Shown in pieces: positions 1 to 12,200 of a stretch of DNA of 64,000 nucleotides. Each line of letters starts with the position of its first letter. Position 1 is the stretch's first letter. The DNA lies in the NCBI GenBank assembly GCA_012932295.1, contig JAAONU010000014.1:3475063-3539062 (forward strand). The letters run 5' to 3'. Position numbers and translations under genes: made by a program. Under the pieces are notes generated by a model. The model saw only the letters and a program-made list of their open reading frames with translations, did not search any database and was not told the DNA's origin. The DNA comes from Cyclina sinensis (taxonomy: Eukaryota > Mollusca > Bivalvia > Venerida > Veneridae).

Positions 1-247
1 TACAGCTACAGTATCAAGTGAACACAAATGGGAATCGACTAGTTTTGTCCAATTTTCATGAACTTTAGCAGGTGTCAAGGCATCATACTCCAGAGCACTG
101 TCACTATCCTCTGAATCAGACTGTTCTTTTAGTGCTTGCTCTGAAACTGCTTCTCTTCTTAGGTTTTGGGACCGGTAAAAGATTTCTCAACACTTTTAAG
201 AAAGTTCTTTATAATAGGTTCAGGGATCCCTGAATTCACGAAGTAAT
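1..247 (-). CDS. MGA: MGA exon 19 (partial, frameshifted)
   Basis: Acceptor ATTTTTTTTCCAG|ATTACTTC; it continues past the window edge. It begins NYFVNSGIPEPIIKNFLKSV EK then SF. In a TTTT run (forward strand AAAA near 178-181) the frame must shift by one missing base; otherwise a TAA follows after GPKT. Past that point the alternate frame is open to the edge: NLRREAVSEQALKEQ, an acidic serine run and HENWTKLVDSHLCSLDTVAV. Confidence 0.75.
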
Positions 248-3200
248 CTGGAAAAAAAATATTAAGGCTATTAGGGGGGCAGAGGTCACTCTCTCTATAA
301 ACATAGGATTTTTGTGAGGCAAAAACCAAAATATATATTGAACAATAGTTTTTGAGTCCATAGTTTTAACATATTCTTAAAAATTCCCATCAACATTATT
401 TCATTATACAGTCAGGCTTTTTTCTTCTGAAGGAGGTAAATTCAACTATTCCGGTGAGGAACCACTGCTACAACTGTATCTTCAATAAAATTCTACCTTT
501 ACCCACTATCTTTCCATAGGGATCAGGGTAGCAGCATGGTTCCAAACCATGACTCTTTACAAGACATTACAGTAACCAGATATCACTAAACTGCCTTTCG
601 ATGCTTATAGAACCTAAAATTGTAGTCAAGAGGATTAAATATGAGAAGTTTCTATGAACTGGGGGAGCCACAGGTTTGAGGTGGGCACTAAATAGAAAAA
701 GGCAGTCCAAAGGACAGCTATATCTCCTACCGCCAGCATTTAGTAAAGTTTAAAGCAGTCTGAGATTATATTTATGGTGGCATATTGGATTGTGGGAAAG
801 CTTTCTGTACTTGCAATGACAATAAGGTGACATAGGTTTGGTTTTATGGTGCATTTTGAGTATCTTAGCTGTACACTGCACATTATAATTTGATCATACA
901 TGATAAATCTGTTGATGACACTTGTTTTTGCATCTCGAACTATGAATCTACTGAATATTCTTTGCAAAGTAAATAGCCTTAATAATTTTGCTGAACTTCA
1001 TAATAAATAAGAAAATTATGTTCTGATTAACAAAGTATATTTTAACTGTTTTTACAATTTTTCAATGTGTGATAGATTGTCTTCATTCTCTTGGTTACAT
1101 GTAATGTTCCTTCAATACACTCAATCACGAAATTACAATATGAAAAGAAGTCTTGAAAAACATGATACCGAGCAGACATCTTGACCTTGAACTGACATGG
1201 CTCAACCATGCGTTCTGAACATCATCTCAATGAGTTTAATATTTGACCCAAGTTTCAAGAAAGTCAGTTCAAGAGTATAGGAGTTATGAAGCGGAAACGA
1301 AATGTTACAGACAGATGCATGGACGAAGGCAATTCCAATAAATCCCCCCTACCCTTCCATTTCATGGGAGGGGATTAAAAGAAACAAGGTACAACTTTGT
1401 AGAATGTAATAATAGTATGCATACTTATTTGGTGCTGTAACTGTGCCTTTAAAGTTTCCATATACATTCTACCATCATCTAAGCACTCGGTCAGTTCTTC
1501 TTCCCTTCTCTTCAGAGCAGCTACAAGACTCAAGGCCTGCAGAGATATACAGAAATAACTGATTCAGACAACTCTTAACTACACATGAAAGGAGTTTCTT
1601 CTATAGACGTTGATAGCTCAGTGGTGAGATGTCTCTCGTTTAAAAAAAAAAGTATAGGATTTTAAACACAGCTAGATTACAATGTGCGCTCTCAGACAAA
1701 GACAAAGCAGTCTTCTTTGAAGTGATTGTAGAATATAGTAACACTCGAGAAAACCATACAGAAAAATAACTTTCAGGACAGAATTTGAACTACATAAGTA
1801 CTTATTCATTTCATTAATAACTTACAGAACATTTTTAACTTTCAAATACATATATATTACAAAGTTGTAATTAATGGATCTGTTACAAAGTAGAATTCTT
1901 TTACAAAATATTTAAATGAACATGCAGCTTGATCACAATGAGTAGTTCAACATACCTCTTGAAGTATCATATGCTTTGGAACTTTGCCCCGATAAGATTT
2001 CATTGTCGTATTATATTTGAACACATTCTTTTCGATCTCATCAAAGAGTCTTCGCAACTCAAGACGCCGATGTTTCTCCCGACGACTTTTGTTGAAATTA
2101 TGTATTTTTACCCCCTCTGCCATCGAGCTGTCATCATTACTCTGCAATCAAAATGGCAAGTTGGTATTACACTTCTGTCAAATAAACACACACAAAATTT
2201 ACCACAGTTAACATGGTCAATGTAGGAGAGCGAAGTCAAAGGTTCAAAGCACATGTTGTTTTCCTCAGTGACTGGTTTAAGAAAGGTTACCAAATACCTA
2301 CCCAGCAGATTTCCTTGAGGAAAAACAATGAAGACTAAGGAGCTGACGGTTCACCTTAATACTGACTACCTTATTTTTACTACTTTATGGATTCTTTGGC
2401 TGGCTCTTTGTTCAAAGGGACATAACCTACAGTTCACTGATAATAAACTGCATATGGGCTGTGTCGTAAGAGTATCAACAATGTGGTTAATTTTTACATT
2501 TTCTGGCTTTTTCACTGTAAGATCACAGTCTATTTTGAAATTATTTTTGTATACTTTTAATCCCACTCTGAATACAAGAAGGTACACTAATAGTGGAAAT
2601 AACAATGCATTTATACTTTTTTTATTAATCATTTTCACATCATGGACAACTTGGATGTCATAACATGTTACATGCAACATGCTATATAGTAGCTAGGTTT
2701 TGTGTGATCCATACCAAATTTCAGTAGCCTTCGAAGCACAGATTTTTCAAAGACAAATGGTAATTTGGAGAAGGCAGAAAACTTGTGTGTTTGCATAAAT
2801 CATTAAATAGTCTATGTTAACTTTGACGTCATTTTCTCGGTAACATCAAATTGCAGGTTGTTGATTTTGTCATGTCATGTCACATATCTTTTTACTGGCT
2901 CCTTTGACCATGAAATGAACAGGTGTAAAACAAAATAATATGCCCCCAAGATGCACCTTGTTGCTGTTGGTAGTTAACCAGTGATGGCCATGTTATAAAT
3001 GAAGGGCAGACTAAGGTGTGTTCATGGTTCAAAGTGCCCTAAACTTTTGACCCAAAAAAATAGGTACGTACTGGTCATGACCAACCTGCATATAAAATTT
3101 GAAGAAGCTGTGCCAAAGCATTCTCTACTGATTGATCCTAAATTATTTAGGTATTCTAGGTCACTGTGGCCTTGACCTTTGACCCAGTGATCTTTAAAAG

Positions 3201-6200
3201 AATAGGAATCACCTATTGGTCATGTTGACCTTTGACCTGAAAATCAATAGAGATCATCTACTGGTCATGACCAACTGGTTTGAGAAGCCAAGGCCCAAAT
3301 ATCTCTAGTTACTGACTAGAAGCAGTTTTGCAGTGCAATGTCACTGTGGTGCTGAGTCTGCTGACCTTTGACCTGAGAAACAATAGCAGTCATCTACTGG
3401 TTAAATGCCCTATTAAGACTCTATACATCTTTTTCTTTTAGGAGGTACAACAACAATACATAAATCCTCCAAAGGAAACTGCTATCTTTTAAGACAAAAG
3501 TCAGCTGCTGGGCTTGAGGTCAACACCCTTAAATCATCAAGAGTCTTATGGTACACAGCAGCAGCCTTACTCCTTCCAACTAGCATGATCAAGTAAGTGG
3601 AATCTAGTTAACTAGAGCATGAAAACTTAAGACGGCATGTAGAAATCAACTAACTTTACCTCACTACTACAGTTTTCACAATCACACATTCATTTTGTTT
3701 TAATCATTCATCTTATGCAGAGGCTTTCACTGAACCACTTTTTAGCACAAAGAATACATAAAAATCTTACTGTTTCAAACTTGAATTTCTTTATCTGGAA
3801 ATCATCATGGTCTACCGACTTCCCATGTTGAGATTTACGTTTGGCTGACACTTGTGCCTGCTGACTGGAACCAGCTGGTGGATATACATACACCATTGAG
3901 TCCAAGGTTTCATAAGATGTTACATCTACATCTGAATCCTTTAAGTGAAAAGTTAAATTCCCATATGAATGAGAGAATCTTTAAACTTATCTGAAAAACT
4001 GTTTCTTGAAAGATAAATACAATATTAAGTTTGAAACTTCAAGCAAAGTGATGAAACGACCACTGCCCAATCACAGAGACCTTTAACTTATCTCAGTTCC
4101 TCAAAATCATAGTTATCTACTGGCCATGATCAACATCCAACTGAACAAGGGAAAATTCATACATAAAACAAGGGGGCCATTGGCCCCAAAGCGCTCACCT
4201 GAGGACAGACTGTTATGTGTGTGGAAGCTATCATTATTTCTTGTAAATCTAAGCTCTAGCCTTTGAAGCTTCGAAGTATAATTTTCTTATAAGTTTTTAC
4301 TATATGCAAATAATGAATATCTATGACCCCAGGCAGGCCCAATTTTTACCACGGATATAATTTGTACAAACTTGGAACAGGTTCACTAGACAATATTTCA
4401 TGCCAAATAATTAAGCTTAAGGCTTTGTCGTTTCAGACGAGAAGATTTTTTAAGGTTTTTACTATATACATATAAGGAAAACCTATAACCCCCTGGGGCG
4501 GGGCCAATTTTGGCACTAGGGGCATAATTTGAAAAGCTTTCGTAGAGGACCTATAGATGATGTCATATAAGAAATATCAAAGCTCTAGCGTTTGTCATTT
4601 CAGAGCGAAGATTTTTTAAGTTTTTACTATATACATATAAGGAAAACCTATGACCCCCTGGGGCAGGACCAATTTTGGCACTAAGGGCAAATATCAAATC
4701 TCTAGCCTTTGTCATTTCAGAGGAGAAGATTTTTGAAGTTTTTACTTTATACATATAAGCAGGGCTCCCGAAAACGGAAAATTTGTCGGTTTTGACCGAA
4801 TTTTATCTCTATGGACCGATTTCGATGTCCAAAAGTCCTTAAAAAATCGGTCCAGATAATTTCCCCCCCCAAAAAAATCTGTCTAACTTTTCATAAAACC
4901 ATCAAAATCTCACAACAAAACCTCAATTGATCACTAATCCGGTACTTCACACCTATCATAAAACCATAAAACTGTCACTGTTGCCCGCGGCAATTATCAC
5001 CAATTAACTGGTAAACAAGTAAAAGTGTGCTCGATTTGCAGCTGGCCAATCGATTAAAGTTGACCGGTTCAAACTGTGAAATATAATTTCATCGAAATCA
5101 AACTCCCAGCAGCGGTTACTTCCTCTGATCAGTACAGAAAACAGTTAAAGTAGAAAAGCGTGACGTAACCGGTGCGAGGAGTTTGCATCGAAATAGGCGA
5201 TAACTGTCGTCTACTGAATTTCATTAAGGGCTTAATAGTAATTGTAGTGGCTAGCTGCAGCACAAAGCACACTTCAAAATATCAGTGACTGGTTTGATGT
5301 TGTAAAATTAGCTCTAATTCTACTTTCGCTTTGAAAAACACATATTTTCGCAACGTCAACACTATGATTGATAACTCAAATTGTTCTTTGCCCTGAGGTC
5401 TCGGACTGATTGAGATTTCAAAATTTTAGGAGCCCTGCATATAAGGAAAACCTAACCCCCTGGGGCGGGCCAATTTTGGCACTAGGGACATAATTTGAAC
5501 AACTTTCGTAGAGGACCTATAGATGATGTCATATACCAAATATCAAAGCTCTAGCCTTTGTCATTTTAGAGGAGAAAATTTTTTTAATTTTTTATTATAT
5601 ACCTATAAGAAAAACCTATGACCCCCTGGGGCGGGGCCAATTTTGGTACTCGGGGCATAATTTGAACAACTTTGGTAGAGGACCTAAAGATGATGTCATA
5701 TATCAAATATCAAAGCTCTAGCCTTTGTCATTTCAGAGGAGAAGATTTTTTTAATTTGCATTTTTGAAACTTCTTTTTTGGCCCTGTGACCTACTTATGC
5801 ACTGACCAGAACCATTTGAACAACTTTGAAAGGGGACCACCCAAGGATCATTCCTGTGTAGTTTGGTAAGTGTGCAGTTATTGGTTTCAGAGGAGATGTT
5901 GTTTTTATGAAATTGTTGACGATGGACGCCGCACGTTGACAGACGCTGGACACAGGGGGATCACAAAAGCTCACCATGAGCACGTTGTGCTCAGGTGAGC
6001 TAAAAAATGGTAAAGTTCTAGATGGAAACAGAAGCACTAGTAACAAAATTTCTTTCATGGTGACAATTTTGTGAATACATGAACTTGAAGCTTTTTGATA
6101 AATCATAGAAAACGGGTCAAGATAAAGTTCTTACCTCCGAGTCCTCAATCCTTATTGTTTCTCCTCCAACTTTTGTAGACTGGCCATGACTATGTTCCTC

Positions 6201-9200
6201 TTCCTGCTGACTACTTGAAATAGTTATCTATTTTTCTTATTGCATGTTCACAGTCTATACTATCCATTAAATCTGAACTCCTCTTTCTCTTCAAGTTTAC
6301 TGAGCCCTCAGCTTCATCATTTACACAGTTTTCCCCAACTTTGTTTCCCTTATCATTGTCTTTATCAAACTCCCTCATATCACTTATCACACAATCTTCA
6401 TCCATGTCTTCAAGTACTACACAATCAGAATCATGTTTTGATTCATTTGTCATCTCATTTTCATTCTTATTCATAATTTTCACTGTCGTCCCATCCCCTG
6501 GACCATGCTCTTCTTTGTAAAGTTCATCCATGTCTCCAAGAGCATTTGCTATTTCAATTCTTGCTGTTTCAGCAAGATCTAAAATACTACGAATTTCATC
6601 ACATTTTCTTTCTTTTACACTTCTACTTTCTCTCTTAGAAAGTTCTTCATCTGTTTTATCTGCACCCTGATGAGCTACAAGCTCTGCAGAACTGATATCA
6701 GTTTTTATCATATCACTAAGAGATGAGAGAGATCTTGTAGAACTGGCTAGAGAATCCTTATCACAATTATCATCACTATCTACAGGAATGTTATCACATT
6801 TATCACTGTTCTGAACATTTAATCCCTTTGTTTTGTCCGTCACAGGCTTCAATTTCTTTTCATGAGCTGTACTGCACTGTGATATGTCAGATTTCTCATT
6901 TTCTTCACCAACAATACTTTGTTTTTGTCCCTTATCAACTTCCTTTTCAACCACTGAATTTATGTTTGAGCTCAAGTTTGGCGAATTTGACTTAGGGATC
7001 AAACCTGGTGAGTTTAATGCAGGGTTCAAGTTTGAAGAGTTTAACACAGGGGATCAAGTTTGATGAGTTTGTAGCTGGTTTCAAATTTGGTAAGTTTGAC
7101 ACAGTGCTGCCACTATCAGGTACAGGCACTGCTAACAACAAAGGGTTATTTGGATTTTGTTTCAGCATGGGCGATCCTGAGCTGGCTGCATTTACAACTT
7201 GAAGGTTGACACTGGAACCAGTTACAGCAGTGGAACTTGTGGTACTCTGAGCTAAAGACAATGTTACAGGTACTAGAATCGTCTGGCTTTGAACAACTTT
7301 CATAGGCAATCCTGCTACCTTCGGAAAACCTATCATCTCAGAAGAAGTTACTGAAGTCTGTGGTGTTACTGCTGGAGAGTTTGCAAACCTTATAGGATAA
7401 ATACTTGGCTGACATTATGGTACCATCTGTTGCTGTCATTTCAGATCTAAGATTTGAGACATTTTTCAAAGGCAAAGTTACACTGGTAGGAATTTGGCAC
7501 AGTCTCAGCTGAACCACATGGAGAACATGGAATGGCCAATTTCATGCTTGCGCAAGATCCATTGACAAAAGCACTACTCCCCGAGGTCTGGACAGCACTT
7601 CCAGGAACATGCTGCAGAGCAAGCCGGGGACCGGACAAACATGAAACTACTGACGCATTAGCTCCTTTAATAACTTGTGATTGCACAGGTCTGTTTGTAA
7701 TGAATGACTGGTACCATTGGGTTAAATAAAGGTGTTATCAAAGGTACACCAGGTATTTGTGTAGAGCTTGGCAGAACAACGCCTTGCTGCCCTAATGTAA
7801 AAGATACAGGAGAACCATTCTGACTAGGAGCATGCTGCACAACAGCTATTTTAGCTCCTGGAGGTAGCTGACTTGGATCTATACTTTTGTCCAGTGGCAT
7901 AAACAGAACATCTGAGGAGACTCTTGAACCATGACTTGCACTAGTCACAACAGGTTTTTGGGTATTTCCTTTTTGTAGAGAGGTCTGAATTTTTGGAATC
8001 TTATGAGTTGTATTTCCTTTGCTTTTTGACCCTTGACTAACTGGAGTCTTCTGAGCTACTTCAACATTTTTGATGTTATCGATATTTTCAATTAACTTCC
8101 ATTGCCCAACTGGACCCTTGGTTTGAAGAGGGACCAGTAAGATGTCACAGATGTATGAATGACAATATTTCCAAGAGTCTGTACACTATTTGCTGAAGTG
8201 GATGCTGGAGTCTGTAAATTGCCTAAATTTATAAAGCTGTTTTTACCAGAAGATGGTGCAGCAGTTGTCACTACAGTTACACCCTGGTTCAACCGGATTC
8301 CTTGACATAGTTGCTGTTGAAAGACTACCGGAACTGGTTTCCAAGATGTGAGGCACTGACCCACCATCTGCGCTGGAAACAACTGGCTCTTTCAAGGAAG
8401 ACTTTGCTGCTTGAAGAGCTTGTTTTAACTGCTGAATTGTAAAATTATTAGAACCAGTATATGCCTTCCATAACTGAGTTTTATATTTCTTCAATGCTTT
8501 CTCAATGCCTTCTCTAGATACAGAAAACTGTGTTGTAGCATTTCCTTTCTGCTCTTCAGTTAATATTAAATTTCTCAACCTTTCTGCAAATTTGATTTTT
8601 TCTATAAGTTTTTTCTGTAATTTCAAGTTAAATCGCTTCTTTTCCTCTTCAGTCATGACCTGGACTTTTCCATCTGTACCTTCCACTCTTGCAGTCTCTT
8701 CTGCAGGTTTGTCAGATTTCTGGTCTTTCTTCGTTACCTTTATTCTTATAGAGAACATTTCACTGGGGAGTTTGGATTTCAGTTCTGGCTGGGATAACGG
8801 CTGGTTTTTCGGCTTTTGGTAGAAATTCAAGTGAATATGCCCCCCATGTGATGAACTGACTTTTTGAATTAGCACCGACAGATTCTTTTGAGATTATGTG
8901 CGAGATTTTTGACAGCATATTAGTCCTATCGATTTCCCAATTACAGTTTGACATAATCTCTAGTAATTTAATCTCAGCTGCAGGATCCTGGGATTTCTCA
9001 TCAGATTTCTTCTTGGCTTTCAAGCAAACCATCTGTGTTTTCCATTTTGAGCTACTTTCAGGTGTTCTCTGAAACAGGATTTTAAAACTTTGTTTATTTC
9101 TAGACACTTTTCATTTTGCCTTATTCTAGTATTAGTATTGCTGTGAATGGCAAAGTGCAGTTTTCAGCTAGCTAGCCTCATGAAGCACAGACTGCAGTTC

Positions 9201-12200
9201 AAACCTGAAATCAGCTTAATATAAACAAAAGTGCCATGATGGCCCTATAAAATGGTGTGTATCTGCTAAGAAAGAAATGTACAATGTAATGGATTTATGA
9301 TCAAAATAAAAAAGAAATAAATCACAGGGACATAATTTGAACAATACTGGAAACAGCCAAATAGGCAATATTTCAGACCTAATTTCAGAAGTCTCAGCTT
9401 TACAAATTCTGTCAAGAAAAATTTTAAAAAGCCTATCTATATATATATATATATATATGCCGATGAAACACTTAAGAACTTGAAAATATCTTAACCCTGG
9501 GGTAGGGCCAGAAATGACCCTAGGATCTAAGTTAAAACAATCTTGGCAGAGGTCTTCTGGGCAATGCTTGATGCAAAATTTCAGAACTGTAGGTCATATT
9601 GTTTCAGAGAACAAGAGCTTATAAAAAAATTCTATCCATTTCTATTTAAAAAATTTTTCCCCATGGTGAAGCCGTTTATGACTACATGTGCATAATTTGT
9701 ACAGTCAAGTTAGAATACACTAGATAATGCTACACACCAAATTTCAAAAGTCTAAACTTTGTTGGTTCTGACAAGATAATTTACAAAGAGTTCTCCTATG
9801 TATGTTTAAAACATCTTACCAATGGGACAAAGCTGAAAATGATCTCAGAGGCAAAGTTTGAACAATATTGCTTGAGGTCCACGGACATTGTTTCAGTACA
9901 ATTTCAGAACTCTGGGCTTGCTGTTTCATGCAAGTAGAATTTTAAGGATTTTAAGCATTTTTCTGTGTAATTCTAGGTAATCCCTGGGTTGTGGCCAATA
10001 GTGACACCAGGGACATAATTTCAACAATCTTGGATGAAGTTTACTAATCAATGGTACCACCAAATTTCAGAGCTCTGGGGCAGGTGGTTTCTGACAAGAT
10101 TATTTTTGAAGTTTATCATTCTACATTGTGCTCAGGATCGCTTAAAAGACATAAAAAACTTTGCTGAAAAACTTTCTTTCTCACATAATGTTCCATATGT
10201 AAGTCCATTTTCTCTTTTCATGGACAAAACATGTATTAGTCCATAGGATATTTCAAGTTATGGGAAGTATGTACAATATACATTACTAAATGTTTCATCG
10301 TTTAAATTTGTTAATCAGATGGTATTCAACATGGACAAACCCTAGAAAAGTAGAACAAGTGCATTGAGGTGACTTACTTCCTCCTTTATCTTATTTGTCA
10401 GTCCCATTTTCTCTGTTACAGTCAGGGGGCGGCTTTCACCTGACGTGGATGGGAGATCTCGCTTATCCTTGGTATCACCAGAGTTATCTTCCTTGTCTGA
10501 CTCTACAAGGTCAATGACAGTTTTTGCAGGCTTTTGGCAGCTGGTGGGCCCACCCTTGCGTTTATTTAGCTTGCTTAGATCTTGTTTCCTACACAAAAAA
10601 GGCATAACACACATTTACACACACAAAACTAAGGCTTATATTGCCGAAGTATTTCAACAATGTTTAGAAAGAAGTCTGTATCTTTCATAGCAATCTGACA
10701 CTTCTTTTTTTCTTTTGAAAATTTTTAATTTATCAGCTAGATAACAGTATGGAAGTATGCGGTCAGTTGGTCAAGGACTGGTTTTCATAAATGTCAATAT
10801 CCTTCTGCAGCAGAGGAATGATAAAGCCCAAATATTAAGTATAATTTGTGTGTTCTGTTTCCCGCCATTCAAGAAGTAAAGTAACACAGGCTGGCAGTTT
10901 GTATGATTAACTCGAAATTCTAGCAGACATAATTGCTATATGACAGACAACTCAGCCAACCACCGTTTGTTCAATTTGCTTCAGTGGTTATTACACCTTA
11001 CCTGGCCATCCTTCCAAAACAATTATAGATGTAACTTACTGTTTAAATCGTCCACTGTAAGGCAGTGACCTAGCACAGCTCAGTTCTTCCGGGTATACCT
11101 CACTATTGTCTGACTCTTCATCTGAGATCTCAAGCACGCCTGTTGCTTCATTTAACTGAAAATATAATGAAAAAAATTTATAAAAAAACTACAGCTAAAT
11201 CACTAAATATGATTAATAAGACTGCTTCGGAACTGAGGAAGTTATTAGTAACAGAATAATTTGAAATTAAACAGAGTTATGGTTGTGGGCAATTAAAGAT
11301 AGTTGTGCTTCTTGTACTTTGCATTTCCTTTCACTGTGGTTGACCATTGTATGAAGTTGCATTGAATTGCAACCATTAGTTTTCAAGTTATGCTTTGGAC
11401 AGGGAAAACCAACAAAGGGCAATAACTGTGCAAATAGTGAAGATAGAGTTACAGCTCTTGACAATGCAATTACTCTCATTGTGGTTGACCATTGTATGCA
11501 GTTCCACTGAATTCCAACCATTAGTTTTCAAGTTATGCTTTGGACAAGGAAAACCAACAAAGGGCAATAAGCTCTGCAAATAGTGAAGATGGAGTTATGA
11601 TTCTTGAACAATGCACTTTCTCTCATTGTGCTTGACCATTGTATGAAGTTGCATTGAATTCCAATCATAAGTTTTCAAGTTATAGTCCAGACATGAAAAT
11701 CGCAACAGACCACCCGACCGACCACCAGGTGATATACCCCCTCAAACTTCGGTTAAAGGGGCTGGCCTTCAGATAACAAAAAAAAGTTTTCTTGTATTAT
11801 AAATTTCTTGTTATATTTATGACTAATGCTTAAAAACTAACTAACTGACAAAAAATAAGTCAGAAAATCACATTATAAATTGATTTTTTTCGTATCATAG
11901 TGCTATACAGTAACGCGACGATATAACTATATTGTATAAGATTTAAAGTAATAACTATAATCACACATGCAGCGATAGTGGTGACAGTAAAAGCGTTGGA
12001 AAAATTTTGTTAACATGAGGGTCCAGAGTTCAAATCAGGCTGAAGCGAATATATTTCTTTTGTTCTATTTTGGCTTTTATAATCAGTTTTGAAGTATAAT
12101 ATCATGTTGGTATAATTTCACGGCATCTAGATATTTAATTTATGTAAAAATTATTTTTATATCAAATCTGGAGTACAGCCTCTTTAAATAATAGTAGTAT

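Noticed and set aside
1604..1680. tRNA gene
   Set aside because: A-box-like string only; no acceptor stem or anticodon arm.
1929..2680. Plus-strand open frames opposite the bHLH exon and at 2328-2663
   Set aside because: Shadow of the minus-strand exon and AT-rich chance frames; no domain and no splice logic.
6135..9068. Exon 15 as several small exons with tiny introns
   Set aside because: Adjacent segments overlap or abut without GT-AG sites; one-base shifts explain them better.
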